This document shows positions 51,935-60,676 of a stretch of DNA of 64,000 nucleotides, piece by piece. Positions within the stretch are counted from its first letter, which is position 1; every line of letters begins with the position of its first letter. The translations under genes and the position numbers were made by a program. This DNA is from Streptomyces antimicrobicus (GTDB lineage: Bacteria; Actinomycetota; Actinomycetes; Streptomycetales; Streptomycetaceae), in contig NZ_JAJAUY010000007.1 of the NCBI RefSeq assembly GCF_020532625.1, positions 25,017 to 89,016 on the forward strand. The letters are read 5' to 3'. The notes under the pieces were generated by a model, which saw only the letters and a list, made by a program, of their open reading frames with translations, searched no databases and was not told where the DNA came from.

Positions 51935-54874
51935 CTACGGGCCGTCGTCCCGCGTGGCCCGTTCCAGTTCCTGGAGCACCGAGTGCCAACGGCGGCCGGT
52001 GGCCCGCTCCATGCCGACCTCGCACATCCGATTCGCCGAAAGGTGCACGTCGTAGGGCCGCTGTCGGATCTCCGCCGCCTCCCGCCGCGTCGCCGAGGCG
52101 GTCAGTTCCGGGTGGAGCATGCCGCGGTCGCCGGCGAAGGCGCAGCAGCCCAGGTCGTCCGGCACCACCACCTCCCGGGCGCAGGCCGCGGCCACCTCCC
52201 GCAGCTCCGCCCCGTCACCCAGATGGCGCATCGAGCAGGTGGGGTGGAGCACGGCCGACCCCACCGCGCGCCGGACCCCGAGGCGCGGCAGCAGCGCGCG
52301 GGCCGCCCACACCACCGGGTCCAGCACGGTCAGGTGCGCGTGCAGTTCCCGGTTCTGCTCCGTCAGGTACGGCACCACCTCGCGCGCCAGGCCCAGGGCG
52401 CAGGAGGAGGCGTCGACCACCAGGGGCAGCCGGCCGCCCGCCGTCCATCCCCAGGCGGCCTCGACGATCCGGTTGGCCATCAGCCGGTTCCCGGCGGCGT
52501 AGCCCTTGGAGTGCCAGACGGTCGCGCAGCAGGTCCCGGTGACGTCCTGAGGGATCCACACCGGCCGGCCCGCCCGCCGGGACAGCGCCACCACCGCCTC
52601 CGGCAGGGGCAGTACGTCCTCGGGCCCGCCGAAGATCCGGTTGACGCAGGCCGGGTAGTAGACCGCGCTCGCGCCGACCCGTCGGGTGTCCGGCAGCCGG
52701 CGCGCGGCAGCCCCCGGGACCTGCGGCAGCCACCGCGGCACCAGCTCCGGGCTCACGGCCCTGCGCAGCGCGCCCGTGGCGGCGCCCAGCAGCCGGTCCC
52801 CGGCCCGGTCCGGGACCGCGTCGGCGGCGGCCACCGCCAGCCGGACGGCCCGTTCCACCACCGCGAAGTGCCGGGCCGCCCGTTCGGCGGCCCGCTCCTC
52901 GCCCGGGCCGTGCCGCCGGTGGCGGAAGTCCCGCATCAGGGCGCCGGTGTCGATGCCGACCGGGCAGGCGAGCTTGCAGGTGGAGTCCCCGGCGCAGGTG
53001 TCCACCGCGTCGTAGCCGTAGGCGTCCAGCAGCCCGTCCAGGACCGGGGAGCCGGGCCGCTGCCGCGTCATCTCGCGGCGCAGCACGATCCGCTGGCGCG
53101 GAGTGGTCGTCAGGTCCGTGCTGGGGCAGGTCGGTTCGCAGAACCCGCACTCGATGCACGGGTCCGCCACCGCCTCGACGGGCGGGATGGTCTTGAGCCC
53201 GCGCAGGTGGGCGCGCGGGTCGCGGTCGAGGAGGATCCGCGGGGCGAGCACCCCGTCCGGGTCGATCAGGGCCTTGGTGCGCCACATGAGGTCGGTGGCC
53301 TTCGGCCCCCACTCCAGCTCCAGGAACGGTGCCATGTTCCGCCCCGTGGAGTGCTCCGCCTTGAGGGAGCCGTCGAACCGCTCGACGATCAGCCGGCAGA
53401 AGGCGTCCATGAAGGCCGCGTACCGCTCCACGTCGGCCGGGTCGGCGGCGTCGAAGGCCAGGAGGAAGTGCAGGTTGCCGTGGGCGGCGTGCCCGGCGAC
53501 CGCCGCGTCGAACCCGTGCTCCGCCTGGAGGTCCAGCAGCGCGCCGCAGGCCTGCGCGAGCCGGTCCGGCGGCACCGCGAAGTCCTCGGTGATCAGCGTG
53601 GACCCCGCGGGCCGTGCTCCTCCGACGGCGGTGACGAAGGCCTTGCGCGCCCGCCAGTAGCCCGCGAGGACGGCCGGGTCGGCGGTGAAGGCGTTGGTGA
53701 CGGAGGGCACCGGAGCGACGAGTTCCAGCCCCGCCAGGGCCTCGGCGGCCCGCTCCGCGTCCCGCGCCCGGCCCGCCTCGTCGGCCGCGCGGAACTCCAC
53801 CAGCAGCGCCGTCGTGCCCGGCGGCAGGTCCGCCCAGTCCGCCGGTACGCCGGCCACGCCGACCGAGGCCCGCAGCGTGTTGCCGTCCATCAGCTCGACG
53901 GCGAGCGCGCCCGCCCCGGTGAAGCGCGGCACGGCGGCGGCCGCCGCGGGCAGCGACGGGAAGAACAGCAGGGCGCCCAGCGACAGCCGGTCCAGCGGCA
54001 GGGTGTCGAAGACCGTCTCGGCGATGAACCCGAGGGTCCCCTCGGAGCCGACGGCGAGCCCGCGCAGGATCTCGACCGGGGTGGTGCCGTCCAGGAAGGC
54101 GTCGAGCCGGTAGCCGGTGGTGTTCTTGATCGTGTACTTGGCCCGGATCCGGGCGGTCAGCCCGGCGTCGGCCTCGATCTCCCGCTTGAGCTCCAGCAGC
54201 CCGCGGCACAGGGCCGGTTCGGCGCGGGCCAGCTCCTCGTCGGCCAGCGGGTCTGCGGTGTCCACGACCGTGCCGCCGGGCAGCACCAGGGTGAGCGAGG
54301 ACACGGTGCGGTAGGCGTTGCGGGTGGTGCCGGCCGTCATCCCGGAGGCGTTGTTGGCGACCACCCCGCCGACGGTGCAGGCCACCGCGCTGGCCGGGTC
54401 GGGGCCGAGGACCCGGCCGTAGCGGGCGAGGGCGGCGTTCGCCCGGAAGACGGTGGTGCCGGGTCGGATCCGGGCCCGTCGGCCCTCGTCGAGCACCTCC
54501 ACACCCGCCCAGTGCCGGCGCACGTCGACCAGGATGTCCTCGCCCTGGGCCTGCCCGTTGAGCGAGGTGCCGGCGGCCCGGAAGACCACCTCGCGCTGCC
54601 GGCCGCGGGCGAAGGACAGGACGGCGGAGATGTCGTCGAGGTCCTCGGCGAGGACCACGACCTGCGGCACGAACCGGTACGGGGAGGCGTCCGAGGCGTA
54701 GCGCACCAGGTCGGAGACCTTCCACAGCACCTTGTGCGGGCCCAGCAGCTCGCTCAGCGCGGTGCGCAGCGGCAGCGGGGTGCCGCCCGCCAGGTGCTCG
54801 GGGACCCGGTCGGGGGCCGGTCCGCGCACGGCGCGCGGCCGCAGGGCGGCGCGCCTGGGTTCCAGCAGTGGCAT
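51935..54874 (-). CDS. FAD/4Fe-4S D-lactate dehydrogenase-like oxidoreductase
   Basis: 979 residues. The N-terminal FAD-binding PCMH domain has FRAAGTSLNGQAQGEDILVD-type sequence and VGGVVANNASGM; an FAD-oxidase C-terminal domain (about 280-540) follows. Then come two 4Fe-4S motifs, CIECGFCEPTC near 573 and CAGDSTCKLACPVG, and a CCG-type domain with YYPACVNRI, GTCCAT, HPTCSMRHLG and GCCAFAGDRG. This is the full-length GlcD-GlcF fusion layout, usually oxidising D-lactate or another 2-hydroxyacid and passing electrons to the respiratory chain. It is monocistronic beside a MarR gene on the same strand. Confidence 0.92.
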   Translation of the reverse strand: MPLLEPRRAALRPRAVRGPAPDRVPEHLAGGTPLPLRTALSELLGPHKVLWKVSDLVRYASDASPYRFVPQVVVLAEDLDDISAVLSFARGRQREVVFRAAGTSLNGQAQGEDILVDVRRHWAGVEVLDEGRRARIRPGTTVFRANAALARYGRVLGPDPASAVACTVGGVVANNASGMTAGTTRNAYRTVSSLTLVLPGGTVVDTADPLADEELARAEPALCRGLLELKREIEADAGLTARIRAKYTIKNTTGYRLDAFLDGTTPVEILRGLAVGSEGTLGFIAETVFDTLPLDRLSLGALLFFPSLPAAAAAVPRFTGAGALAVELMDGNTLRASVGVAGVPADWADLPPGTTALLVEFRAADEAGRARDAERAAEALAGLELVAPVPSVTNAFTADPAVLAGYWRARKAFVTAVGGARPAGSTLITEDFAVPPDRLAQACGALLDLQAEHGFDAAVAGHAAHGNLHFLLAFDAADPADVERYAAFMDAFCRLIVERFDGSLKAEHSTGRNMAPFLELEWGPKATDLMWRTKALIDPDGVLAPRILLDRDPRAHLRGLKTIPPVEAVADPCIECGFCEPTCPSTDLTTTPRQRIVLRREMTRQRPGSPVLDGLLDAYGYDAVDTCAGDSTCKLACPVGIDTGALMRDFRHRRHGPGEERAAERAARHFAVVERAVRLAVAAADAVPDRAGDRLLGAATGALRRAVSPELVPRWLPQVPGAAARRLPDTRRVGASAVYYPACVNRIFGGPEDVLPLPEAVVALSRRAGRPVWIPQDVTGTCCATVWHSKGYAAGNRLMANRIVEAAWGWTAGGRLPLVVDASSCALGLAREVVPYLTEQNRELHAHLTVLDPVVWAARALLPRLGVRRAVGSAVLHPTCSMRHLGDGAELREVAAACAREVVVPDDLGCCAFAGDRGMLHPELTASATRREAAEIRQRPYDVHLSANRMCEVGMERATGRRWHSVLQELERATRDDGP

Positions 54875-54901
54875 CCGTGCCCCCTCGCCCGGGCGGTGGT
54901 C

Positions 54902-55387
54902 TCAGCAGCAGCGCTCCGGCCCGCCGGACAAGGCGCCCAGCAGGTCGCCGAGCACCTCGCGCTGGTCGGCGGTCAACGGTGCAAGGATCTCCTCCGCAGC
55001 CCGCGTCCGCGCGTTGCGCAGCCTCCTCAGCGTGGCGCGTCCGGTGTCGGTGAGCTCGATGCGGACCACCCGGCGGTTGGCCGGGTCGGGCACGCGCCGC
55101 ACGCAGTCGGCCGCCTCCAGCCCGTCCACCAGCGTGGTCACCGCCCGCGGTACGACCTCCAGCCGGGCGGCGAGGTCGGCCATCCGGGGCGGCGCGCCGC
55201 CGTGGTCGTGCGCGACCACCCGCAGCAGCCGGGACTGGGCCGGGGTGATGCCCAGCGGCTCCAGGTGGCGCTTCTGGATGCGGTGCAGCCGCCGGGTCAG
55301 CCGCAGCAGCTGCTCGGCGAGGATCCCGTCGGGCGCGTCGGAGCCGTCCCCGGGGTCCGCGCCGGGGAGGTCGGAAGCGGTGCTCAT
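54902..55387 (-). CDS. MarR-family transcriptional regulator
   Basis: 161 residues. The winged helix reads PAQSRLLRVVAHDHGGAPPR, MADLAARLEVVPRAVTTLVDGLEA and the wing PANRRVVRIELTDTG. Two Cys close the protein (PERCC) and could give redox sensitivity. It diverges from the ABC exporter at 55486; a 13-bp palindrome lies in the 98-bp gap, a standard MarR-exporter pair in which the regulator represses both genes. RBS for the ATG at 55387 is weak. Confidence 0.92.
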   Translation of the reverse strand: MSTASDLPGADPGDGSDAPDGILAEQLLRLTRRLHRIQKRHLEPLGITPAQSRLLRVVAHDHGGAPPRMADLAARLEVVPRAVTTLVDGLEAADCVRRVPDPANRRVVRIELTDTGRATLRRLRNARTRAAEEILAPLTADQREVLGDLLGALSGGPERCC

Positions 55388-55410
55388 ACGAAGAACCCTA
55401 ACAGGATGGC

Positions 55411-55423
55411 GCTCACTGTGAGC
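55411..55423. promoter_or_regulatory. palindrome between MarR and ABC exporter genes
   Basis: GCTCAC-T-GTGAGC, perfect 6-bp arms, 24 bp from the marR start and 63 bp from the ABC start. It is a good candidate MarR operator controlling both genes. Confidence 0.6.
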
Positions 55424-55485
55424 ACAGGTAACAATGAGCGGTGTTCAGAAGTCCCTCCCGGTCGTCTCACCCGTAGAAGGAGCCC

Positions 55486-57327
55486 ATGCGTCCCGACGAA
55501 CCCGACTGGACCCCCTCCCGACGCCCCCTCGACCCCTCCCGCCCGGCCCCGGCCGAGCAGCCCCGGGAGCTGCGCCGCATCGTGCGCCTGTTCCGCCCCT
55601 ACCGCGGCCGGCTGGCCGTCGTGGGAGTACTGGTCGCCGCCTCCTCGCTGGTCGGCGTCGCCTCGCCGTTCCTGCTGCGGGAGATCCTCGACACCGCCAT
55701 CCCCCAGGGGCGCACCGGACTGCTGAGCCTGCTGGCGCTGGGCATGATCGCCACCGCGGTCGTCACCAGCGTCTTCGGGGTGCTCCAGACCCTCATCTCC
55801 ACCACCGTCGGCCAGCGCGTCATGCACGACCTGCGCACCGCCGTCTACGCCCAGCTCCAGCGGATGCCGCTGGCCTTCTTCACCCGGACCCGCACCGGCG
55901 AGGTGCAGTCCCGCATCGCCAACGACATCGGCGGCATGCAGGCCACGGTCACCTCGACCGCGACCTCCCTCGTCTCCAACGTCACGGCCGTGGTCGCCTC
56001 CGTCGTGGCCATGCTCGCCCTCGACTGGCGGCTCACCCTCGTCTCCCTGCTCCTGCTGCCGCTCTTCGTGTGGATCAGCCGCCGCGTCGGCAACGAGCGC
56101 AAGAAGATCACCACGCAGCGGCAGAAGCAGATGGCGGCGATGGCCGCGACGGTCACCGAGTCGCTGTCCGTCTCCGGCGTCCTGCTGGGCCGCACCATGG
56201 GGCGGGCGGACTCGCTCACCCGTTCCTTCGCCGAGGAGTCGGAGAAGCTCGTCGGCCTGGAGGTCCGCTCCAGCATGGCCGGGCGCTGGCGGATGTCCAC
56301 GATCGGCATCGTCATGGCGGCCATGCCCGCCCTGATCTACTGGGCCGCCGGGCTCGCGCTCCAGGCGGGCGCGCCCTCGCTCTCCGTCGGCACCCTCGTC
56401 GCCTTCGTCACCCTCCAGCAGGGCCTGTTCCGGCCGGCGACGAGCCTGCTGTCGACCGGCGTGCAGATCCAGACCTCGCTCGCGCTGTTCGCGCGGATCT
56501 TCGAGTACCTGGACCTGCCGGTGGAGATCACCGAGCGCCCCGACCCGGTGCGCCTGGAGCAGGTCCGCGGCGAGGTCCGCCTGGAGGGCGTGGACTTCGC
56601 CTACGACGCCTGCGACGCCCGCGACCCCGGCCGCAGGACGCTCAGCGGGATCGACCTCACCGTCCCGGCCGGCGGCTCGCTCGCCGTGGTCGGTGCGACC
56701 GGCTCGGGCAAGAGCACCCTCAGCTACCTGGTGCCGCGCCTGTACGACGTCACCGGCGGCCGGGTCACCCTCGACGGTGTCGACGTGCGCGACCTCGACT
56801 TCGACACCCTCGCCCGCTCCATCGGGGTCGTCTCCCAGGAGACGTACCTCTTCCACGCCTCCGTGGCCGACAACCTGCGCTTCGCCAAGCCCGACGCCAC
56901 CGAGGAGGAGATCGCCGCCGCCGCGCGCGCCGCCCAGATCCACGACCACATCGCCGCCCTGCCCGACGGCTACGACACCCTGGTCGGCGAGCGGGGCTAC
57001 CGCTTCTCCGGCGGGGAGAAGCAGCGCCTGGCCATCGCCCGGACGATCCTGCGCGACCCGCCGGTGCTGATCCTGGACGAGGCCACGAGCGCCCTGGACA
57101 CCCGTACCGAGCGGGCCGTGCAGCAGGCCATCGACGCGCTGTCGGCCGGCCGCACCACGATCACCATCGCCCACCGGTTGTCCACGATCCGCGACGCCGA
57201 CCAGATCGTGGTCCTCGACGGCGGCCGGATCGCCGAGCGCGGCACCCACGAGGAGCTGCTGGCGGCCGACGGGCGGTACGCAGCGCTCGTCCGCCGGGAC
57301 ACCGAACTGGCGCCGGTAAACGTGTGA
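55486..57327 (+). CDS. ABC exporter (fused membrane and ATPase domains)
   Basis: 613 residues. Six membrane segments (about 45-330) with the exporter coupling region TRTRTGEVQSRIANDIGG, then a complete ATPase: GATGSGKST, Q-loop VVSQETYLFHASVADNL, signature FSGGEKQRLAIAR, Walker B LILDEATSALD and the His switch IAHRLSTI. Works as a homodimer, exporting lipid, peptide or drug. AGAAGGAG precedes the ATG. Divergent from the MarR gene, so expression is probably induced by its ligand. Confidence 0.93.
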   Translation: MRPDEPDWTPSRRPLDPSRPAPAEQPRELRRIVRLFRPYRGRLAVVGVLVAASSLVGVASPFLLREILDTAIPQGRTGLLSLLALGMIATAVVTSVFGVLQTLISTTVGQRVMHDLRTAVYAQLQRMPLAFFTRTRTGEVQSRIANDIGGMQATVTSTATSLVSNVTAVVASVVAMLALDWRLTLVSLLLLPLFVWISRRVGNERKKITTQRQKQMAAMAATVTESLSVSGVLLGRTMGRADSLTRSFAEESEKLVGLEVRSSMAGRWRMSTIGIVMAAMPALIYWAAGLALQAGAPSLSVGTLVAFVTLQQGLFRPATSLLSTGVQIQTSLALFARIFEYLDLPVEITERPDPVRLEQVRGEVRLEGVDFAYDACDARDPGRRTLSGIDLTVPAGGSLAVVGATGSGKSTLSYLVPRLYDVTGGRVTLDGVDVRDLDFDTLARSIGVVSQETYLFHASVADNLRFAKPDATEEEIAAAARAAQIHDHIAALPDGYDTLVGERGYRFSGGEKQRLAIARTILRDPPVLILDEATSALDTRTERAVQQAIDALSAGRTTITIAHRLSTIRDADQIVVLDGGRIAERGTHEELLAADGRYAALVRRDTELAPVNV

Positions 57328-57389
57328 TCGTATGACCGACGACGGTCGAGATGCCGGGAATATGGTGCTCCGCGGGTTAGCGTGCCCGC

Positions 57390-58229
57390 ATGAGTCCTGA
57401 GAACCGGCCACGGCGGCGCCGGGCCCGGCTCACCCGCCGGGGCCGGCTGACGATCCTCTTCGGCGCACTGCTCGTGCTCGCGGCGGCAGCCGCGGTCCCG
57501 CTGCTCCTGCGCGGCGCACCGCAACCCGAGCAGCCGCGCCGGCTGATCGTCCCCGAAGGCTGGCGCGCCGCCCAGATCTACGCCGCCGTGGACCGCGAGC
57601 TCAAGGTGGCTCCGGGCACCACCGCGGCGGCGGCCAAGGCCGCCGGGCTGGACCTGCCGGCCGAGGCCAAGGGCAACCCCGAGGGCTTCCTCTTCCCGGC
57701 GACGTACCCGGTGACCTCGAAGTCCACTCCGGCCTCGGTCCTCGCGCAGATGGTGCGCACGGCGAACCTCGAACTGGGCGCTCAGGCGGTGGCCCTCGGC
57801 AGCAAGGCCCACGGGATGACCCCGTACCAGACGGCCACCCTTGCCAGCATCGTCCAGGCCGAGGCCGACAACCCGGCCGACATGGGCAAGGTCGCCCGAG
57901 TGGTGCACAACCGGCTCGCCCGATCGATGCCGCTCCAGATGGATTCGACCCTCAACTACGCGCTCAACCGCTCCACGATCGACACCACCCTGGACGACAC
58001 CCGGATCGACAGCCCCTTCAACACCTACCGGCGCCAGGGCCTGCCCCCCACCCCGATCGCCAGCCCGGGCTCGGCGGCGATGGCCGCCGCGGTCGAGCCG
58101 ACCCCGGGCGACTGGCTGTTCTTCGTCACCGTCAGACCCGGCGACACCCGCTTCTCCCGGACGTACGAGGAACACAAGCGCCATGTCGCGGAGTTCAACA
58201 AGCTCCGCGCCGCTGCCCACGCGACGTGA
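57390..58229 (+). CDS. MltG-type endolytic transglycosylase-like protein
   Basis: 279 residues. A basic N-terminus and one membrane segment (about 20-42) precede the YceG domain: LIVPEGWRAAQIYAAV, EGFLFPATYPVT, the catalytic-type Glu in SIVQAEADNPADMGKVARVVHNRL, and PYNTYR-equivalent SPFNTYRRQGLPPTPIASPG. It cleaves nascent glycan strands and is anchored to the outer face of the membrane. It is shorter than typical actinobacterial MltG (usually much longer N-terminus) and far from aroE/alr-type neighbours, so it is probably a second copy. It converges on the monooxygenase gene with 19 bp between stops. Confidence 0.9.
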   Translation: MSPENRPRRRRARLTRRGRLTILFGALLVLAAAAAVPLLLRGAPQPEQPRRLIVPEGWRAAQIYAAVDRELKVAPGTTAAAAKAAGLDLPAEAKGNPEGFLFPATYPVTSKSTPASVLAQMVRTANLELGAQAVALGSKAHGMTPYQTATLASIVQAEADNPADMGKVARVVHNRLARSMPLQMDSTLNYALNRSTIDTTLDDTRIDSPFNTYRRQGLPPTPIASPGSAAMAAAVEPTPGDWLFFVTVRPGDTRFSRTYEEHKRHVAEFNKLRAAAHAT

Positions 58230-58248
58230 GGCCCCGCCCACCGGCCCC

Positions 58249-59328
58249 CTACGCCGGCACCGGCTCCCCGGCCAGCAGGCGGCGGATCTCCCGGACGGCC
58301 GCGCCCCCGGCGCGGTTGGCGCCGATCGTGCTGGCCGAGGGCCCGTACCCGACCAGGTGGACCCGTTCGTCGCGGACGGCCCGGGTCCCCTCCACGCGGA
58401 TGCCGCCGCCGGGCTCGCGCAGCCGCAGCGGGGCCAGGTGGTCGATCGCCGCCCGGAAGCCCGTCGCCCACAGGATGACGTCGGCCTCGACGGCACTGCC
58501 GTCGGCCCAGGCCACGCCCGTCGGGGTGATCCGCTCGAACATCGGCCGGCGGTCCAGCACCCCCGCGTCCAGCCCGGCCCGCACGGCATCGGTCAGGGCG
58601 AGTCCGGTCACGCTCACCACGCTCCGCGGCGGCAGCCCCTGGCGGACCCGGTCCTCCACCAGCGCCACCGCGGCCCGGCCCTCGGCCTCGCCGAAGGGCC
58701 CGTCGCGGAACACCGGCGGACGGCGGGTCACCCAGGTCGTCGCCGCCGCGACCCCGGCGATCTCCAGCAGGTGCTGCACCGCGGAGGCGCCGCCGCCGAC
58801 CACCACCACCCGGGCCCCGGCGAACTCCTGCGGACCGGGGTAGTCCGCGGTGTGCAGCTGGCGTCCGCTGAACGTCTCCTGGCCCGGGTAGCGGGGCCAG
58901 AACGGCCGGTCCCAGGTGCCGGTGGCGTTGATCAGGGCCCGGGGCGCGAAGGCGCCGGCCGAGGACTCGACCCGCAGTCGGCCCCCCTCGCCCTCGCGCA
59001 CCGCCGTCACGTCCACCGGCCGCAGCACCCGCAGGTCGAAGGCCTCCTCGTACGCCGCGAAGTACGCGCCGATCACCTCGGCGGACGGCCGCAGCGGATC
59101 CGCCCCGGTCAGCTCCATGCCGGGCAGCGCGTGCATCCCGTGCACCCTGCCGTAGGTGAGCGTGGGCCAGCGGAACTGCCACGCCCCGCCGGGTGCCGGG
59201 GCGTGGTCCAGGACCACGAAGTCCTGCCCGGGGGCGAGCCCCGCCCGCCGCAGGTGGTAGGCGCTCGACAGGCCCGCCTGCCCGGCCCCGACGACGACCA
59301 CGTCCAGGTCCCGCACAAATTCGTTCAC
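58249..59328 (-). CDS. FAD-dependent NAD(P)/monooxygenase (CzcO/ArsO-like)
   Basis: 359 residues from the GTG at 59328. FAD-binding VVVVGAGQAGLSSAYHLRRAG and NADPH-binding VVVVGGGASAVQH dinucleotide loops flank ATGTWDRPFWPRYPG, and ILWATGF precedes the C-terminal part. This is the flavin monooxygenase (Pyr_redox_3/CzcO) type; substrates range from arsenicals to ketones and are not predictable. It ends 19 bp from MltG in convergent orientation. A tandem repeat of GGCGGCTCA lies upstream. Confidence 0.88.
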   Translation of the reverse strand: MNEFVRDLDVVVVGAGQAGLSSAYHLRRAGLAPGQDFVVLDHAPAPGGAWQFRWPTLTYGRVHGMHALPGMELTGADPLRPSAEVIGAYFAAYEEAFDLRVLRPVDVTAVREGEGGRLRVESSAGAFAPRALINATGTWDRPFWPRYPGQETFSGRQLHTADYPGPQEFAGARVVVVGGGASAVQHLLEIAGVAAATTWVTRRPPVFRDGPFGEAEGRAAVALVEDRVRQGLPPRSVVSVTGLALTDAVRAGLDAGVLDRRPMFERITPTGVAWADGSAVEADVILWATGFRAAIDHLAPLRLREPGGGIRVEGTRAVRDERVHLVGYGPSASTIGANRAGGAAVREIRRLLAGEPVPA

Positions 59329-59365
59329 GGTTTGACTAACTCGTGCGCCCGGGCGGATCTTCCCG

Positions 59366-59405
59366 GCGGCTCAGGCGGCTCAGGCGGCTCAGGCGGCTCA
59401 GGCGG
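59366..59405. repeat. 9-bp tandem repeat GGCGGCTCA
   Basis: About four copies of GGCGGCTCA in the gap between the monooxygenase start and the HAD stop; the last copies overlap the HAD stop codon and terminal Ala codons, so copy number could change the protein's end. Confidence 0.8.
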
Positions 59406-60117
59406 CCCGGTGCTCGCTCAGCCAGTCGTAGGCGATCTCCGCCGTGAACTCCTGGTGGCCCGTGCGGAAGAGCAGCCCGGCGGTGGCGAAGGCCGGATCG
59501 TCCGCCGCCGACGCCGCGTGGGGCAGCGCCACGCACTCCATCCCGGCCGCGTGCGCGGCGAGCGCGCCCGGGGCGGCGTCCTCCACGACCACGCAGTCCG
59601 CCGGGTGCGCGCCCAGCCGGCGGGCCGCCTCCAGGAAGACGTCCGGCGCGGGCTTGCCCCGCTCGACCTCCTCGGCGGAGACCGTCGTCGACAGCAGCGC
59701 GTCCAGCCCCGTCCCCGCCAGCACCGCCTCGATCGCCTCGCGCGAGGACCCCGAGGCCACGGCCATCGGGATGCCCTCCGCGTGCAGCCGCTCCACGAAG
59801 GTCCGCATCTCCGGGAAGGCCCGCGTCCGGCCGCGGGCCAGCTCCAGGTAGGCCGCGTTCTGCTCCGCCAGCAACTGGTCGACCGGCGCCTCGATGGTGT
59901 GCCGCTCGCGCAGGATCTCCAGCGTCTCCCGGGTCCCGATGCCGATGAAGGCCGCGTGCTGCTCCCAGGTGAAGCCGGGGACGCCGTGGCGCTCCAGGGT
60001 GCGGCGCCCGGACTCGTAGTAGTTCGGCTCGCTGTCCACGAGGGTGCCGTCGAGATCGAATATGACGGAGATCATCCGTTGTGCCCGTTCTGCCGGTTGT
60101 GTACGTGCCGTACCCAT
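59398..60117 (-). CDS. HAD-superfamily hydrolase (beta-phosphoglucomutase/phosphatase-like)
   Basis: 239 residues. HAD motifs: VIFDLDGTLVDSEPNYY (nucleophile Asp and acid Asp), VASGSSREA (Thr/Ser motif II), the Lys in GKPAPDVF and VVVEDAAPGALAA. A small cap of the subfamily I type is present (about 30-90). Acts on a small phosphorylated metabolite, unknown. The conserved fold begins at MISVIFDLDG, and that ATG (60075) may be the true start; the longer ATG at 60117 lies 4 bases after the Lrp stop, suggesting an operon. Confidence 0.88.
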   Translation of the reverse strand: MGTARTQPAERAQRMISVIFDLDGTLVDSEPNYYESGRRTLERHGVPGFTWEQHAAFIGIGTRETLEILRERHTIEAPVDQLLAEQNAAYLELARGRTRAFPEMRTFVERLHAEGIPMAVASGSSREAIEAVLAGTGLDALLSTTVSAEEVERGKPAPDVFLEAARRLGAHPADCVVVEDAAPGALAAHAAGMECVALPHAASAADDPAFATAGLLFRTGHQEFTAEIAYDWLSEHRAA

Positions 60118-60121
60118 CTTG

Positions 60122-60601
60122 TCAGGGTTTGCGGGCGGCTCGTCCCACGGCCTCCACCAGCGGCAGCAGCCGGTGCGGCACCCGTTCGCGCAGCGCCACC
60201 TCGGTCCGGGTGCGGACCACGCCCGGCAGCCGGATCAGTTGCTGGATGACGTCCTCCAGATGGGCGTTGTCCCGTGCCGCGACCCGGGTCAGCAGGTCGC
60301 CGCCGCCCGTGATCGAGAACGCCTCGATGATCTCCGGGACGGCGGCCAGGGCCTCCCCGACCTCGTCCAGGTGCCCCTGGGTGACCTCGATGTGCACGAA
60401 GGCCAGCACCGGATGCCCGAGGGCCGCGGGGGACAGGACGGGGCCGGTACCGGTGATCACCCCGGTCCGCTCCAGTCGGTCCAGCCGCGCCTGCAGCGTG
60501 CCGCGCGCGATGCCGAGCAGCCGGGCGTACTCGCGCACGCTGGTGCGCGGCTGCTCGATGAGCAGGCGCAGGATCCGGGTGTCGAGTTCGTCCACCGCCA
60601 T
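60122..60601 (-). CDS. Lrp/AsnC-family transcriptional regulator
   Basis: 159 residues from MAVDELDTRIL; an ATG six codons earlier (60619) is possible. HTH: DTRILRLLIEQPRTSVREYA and GIARGTLQARLDRLERTGVI; the RAM/ligand domain follows with LAFVHIEVTQGHLDEV and SITGGGDLLTRVAARD. Lrp proteins respond to amino acids as octameric wheels. It is immediately upstream of the HAD gene on the same strand, so they may be co-expressed. Confidence 0.92.
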   Translation of the reverse strand: MAVDELDTRILRLLIEQPRTSVREYARLLGIARGTLQARLDRLERTGVITGTGPVLSPAALGHPVLAFVHIEVTQGHLDEVGEALAAVPEIIEAFSITGGGDLLTRVAARDNAHLEDVIQQLIRLPGVVRTRTEVALRERVPHRLLPLVEAVGRAARKP

Positions 60602-60676
60602 GCCCGTGACTGTACCCATCGGTGCGTAACGGGCCGAATCGCCCGCGGCGGACCGGTGGCCGACCGGGCGGGCGGG

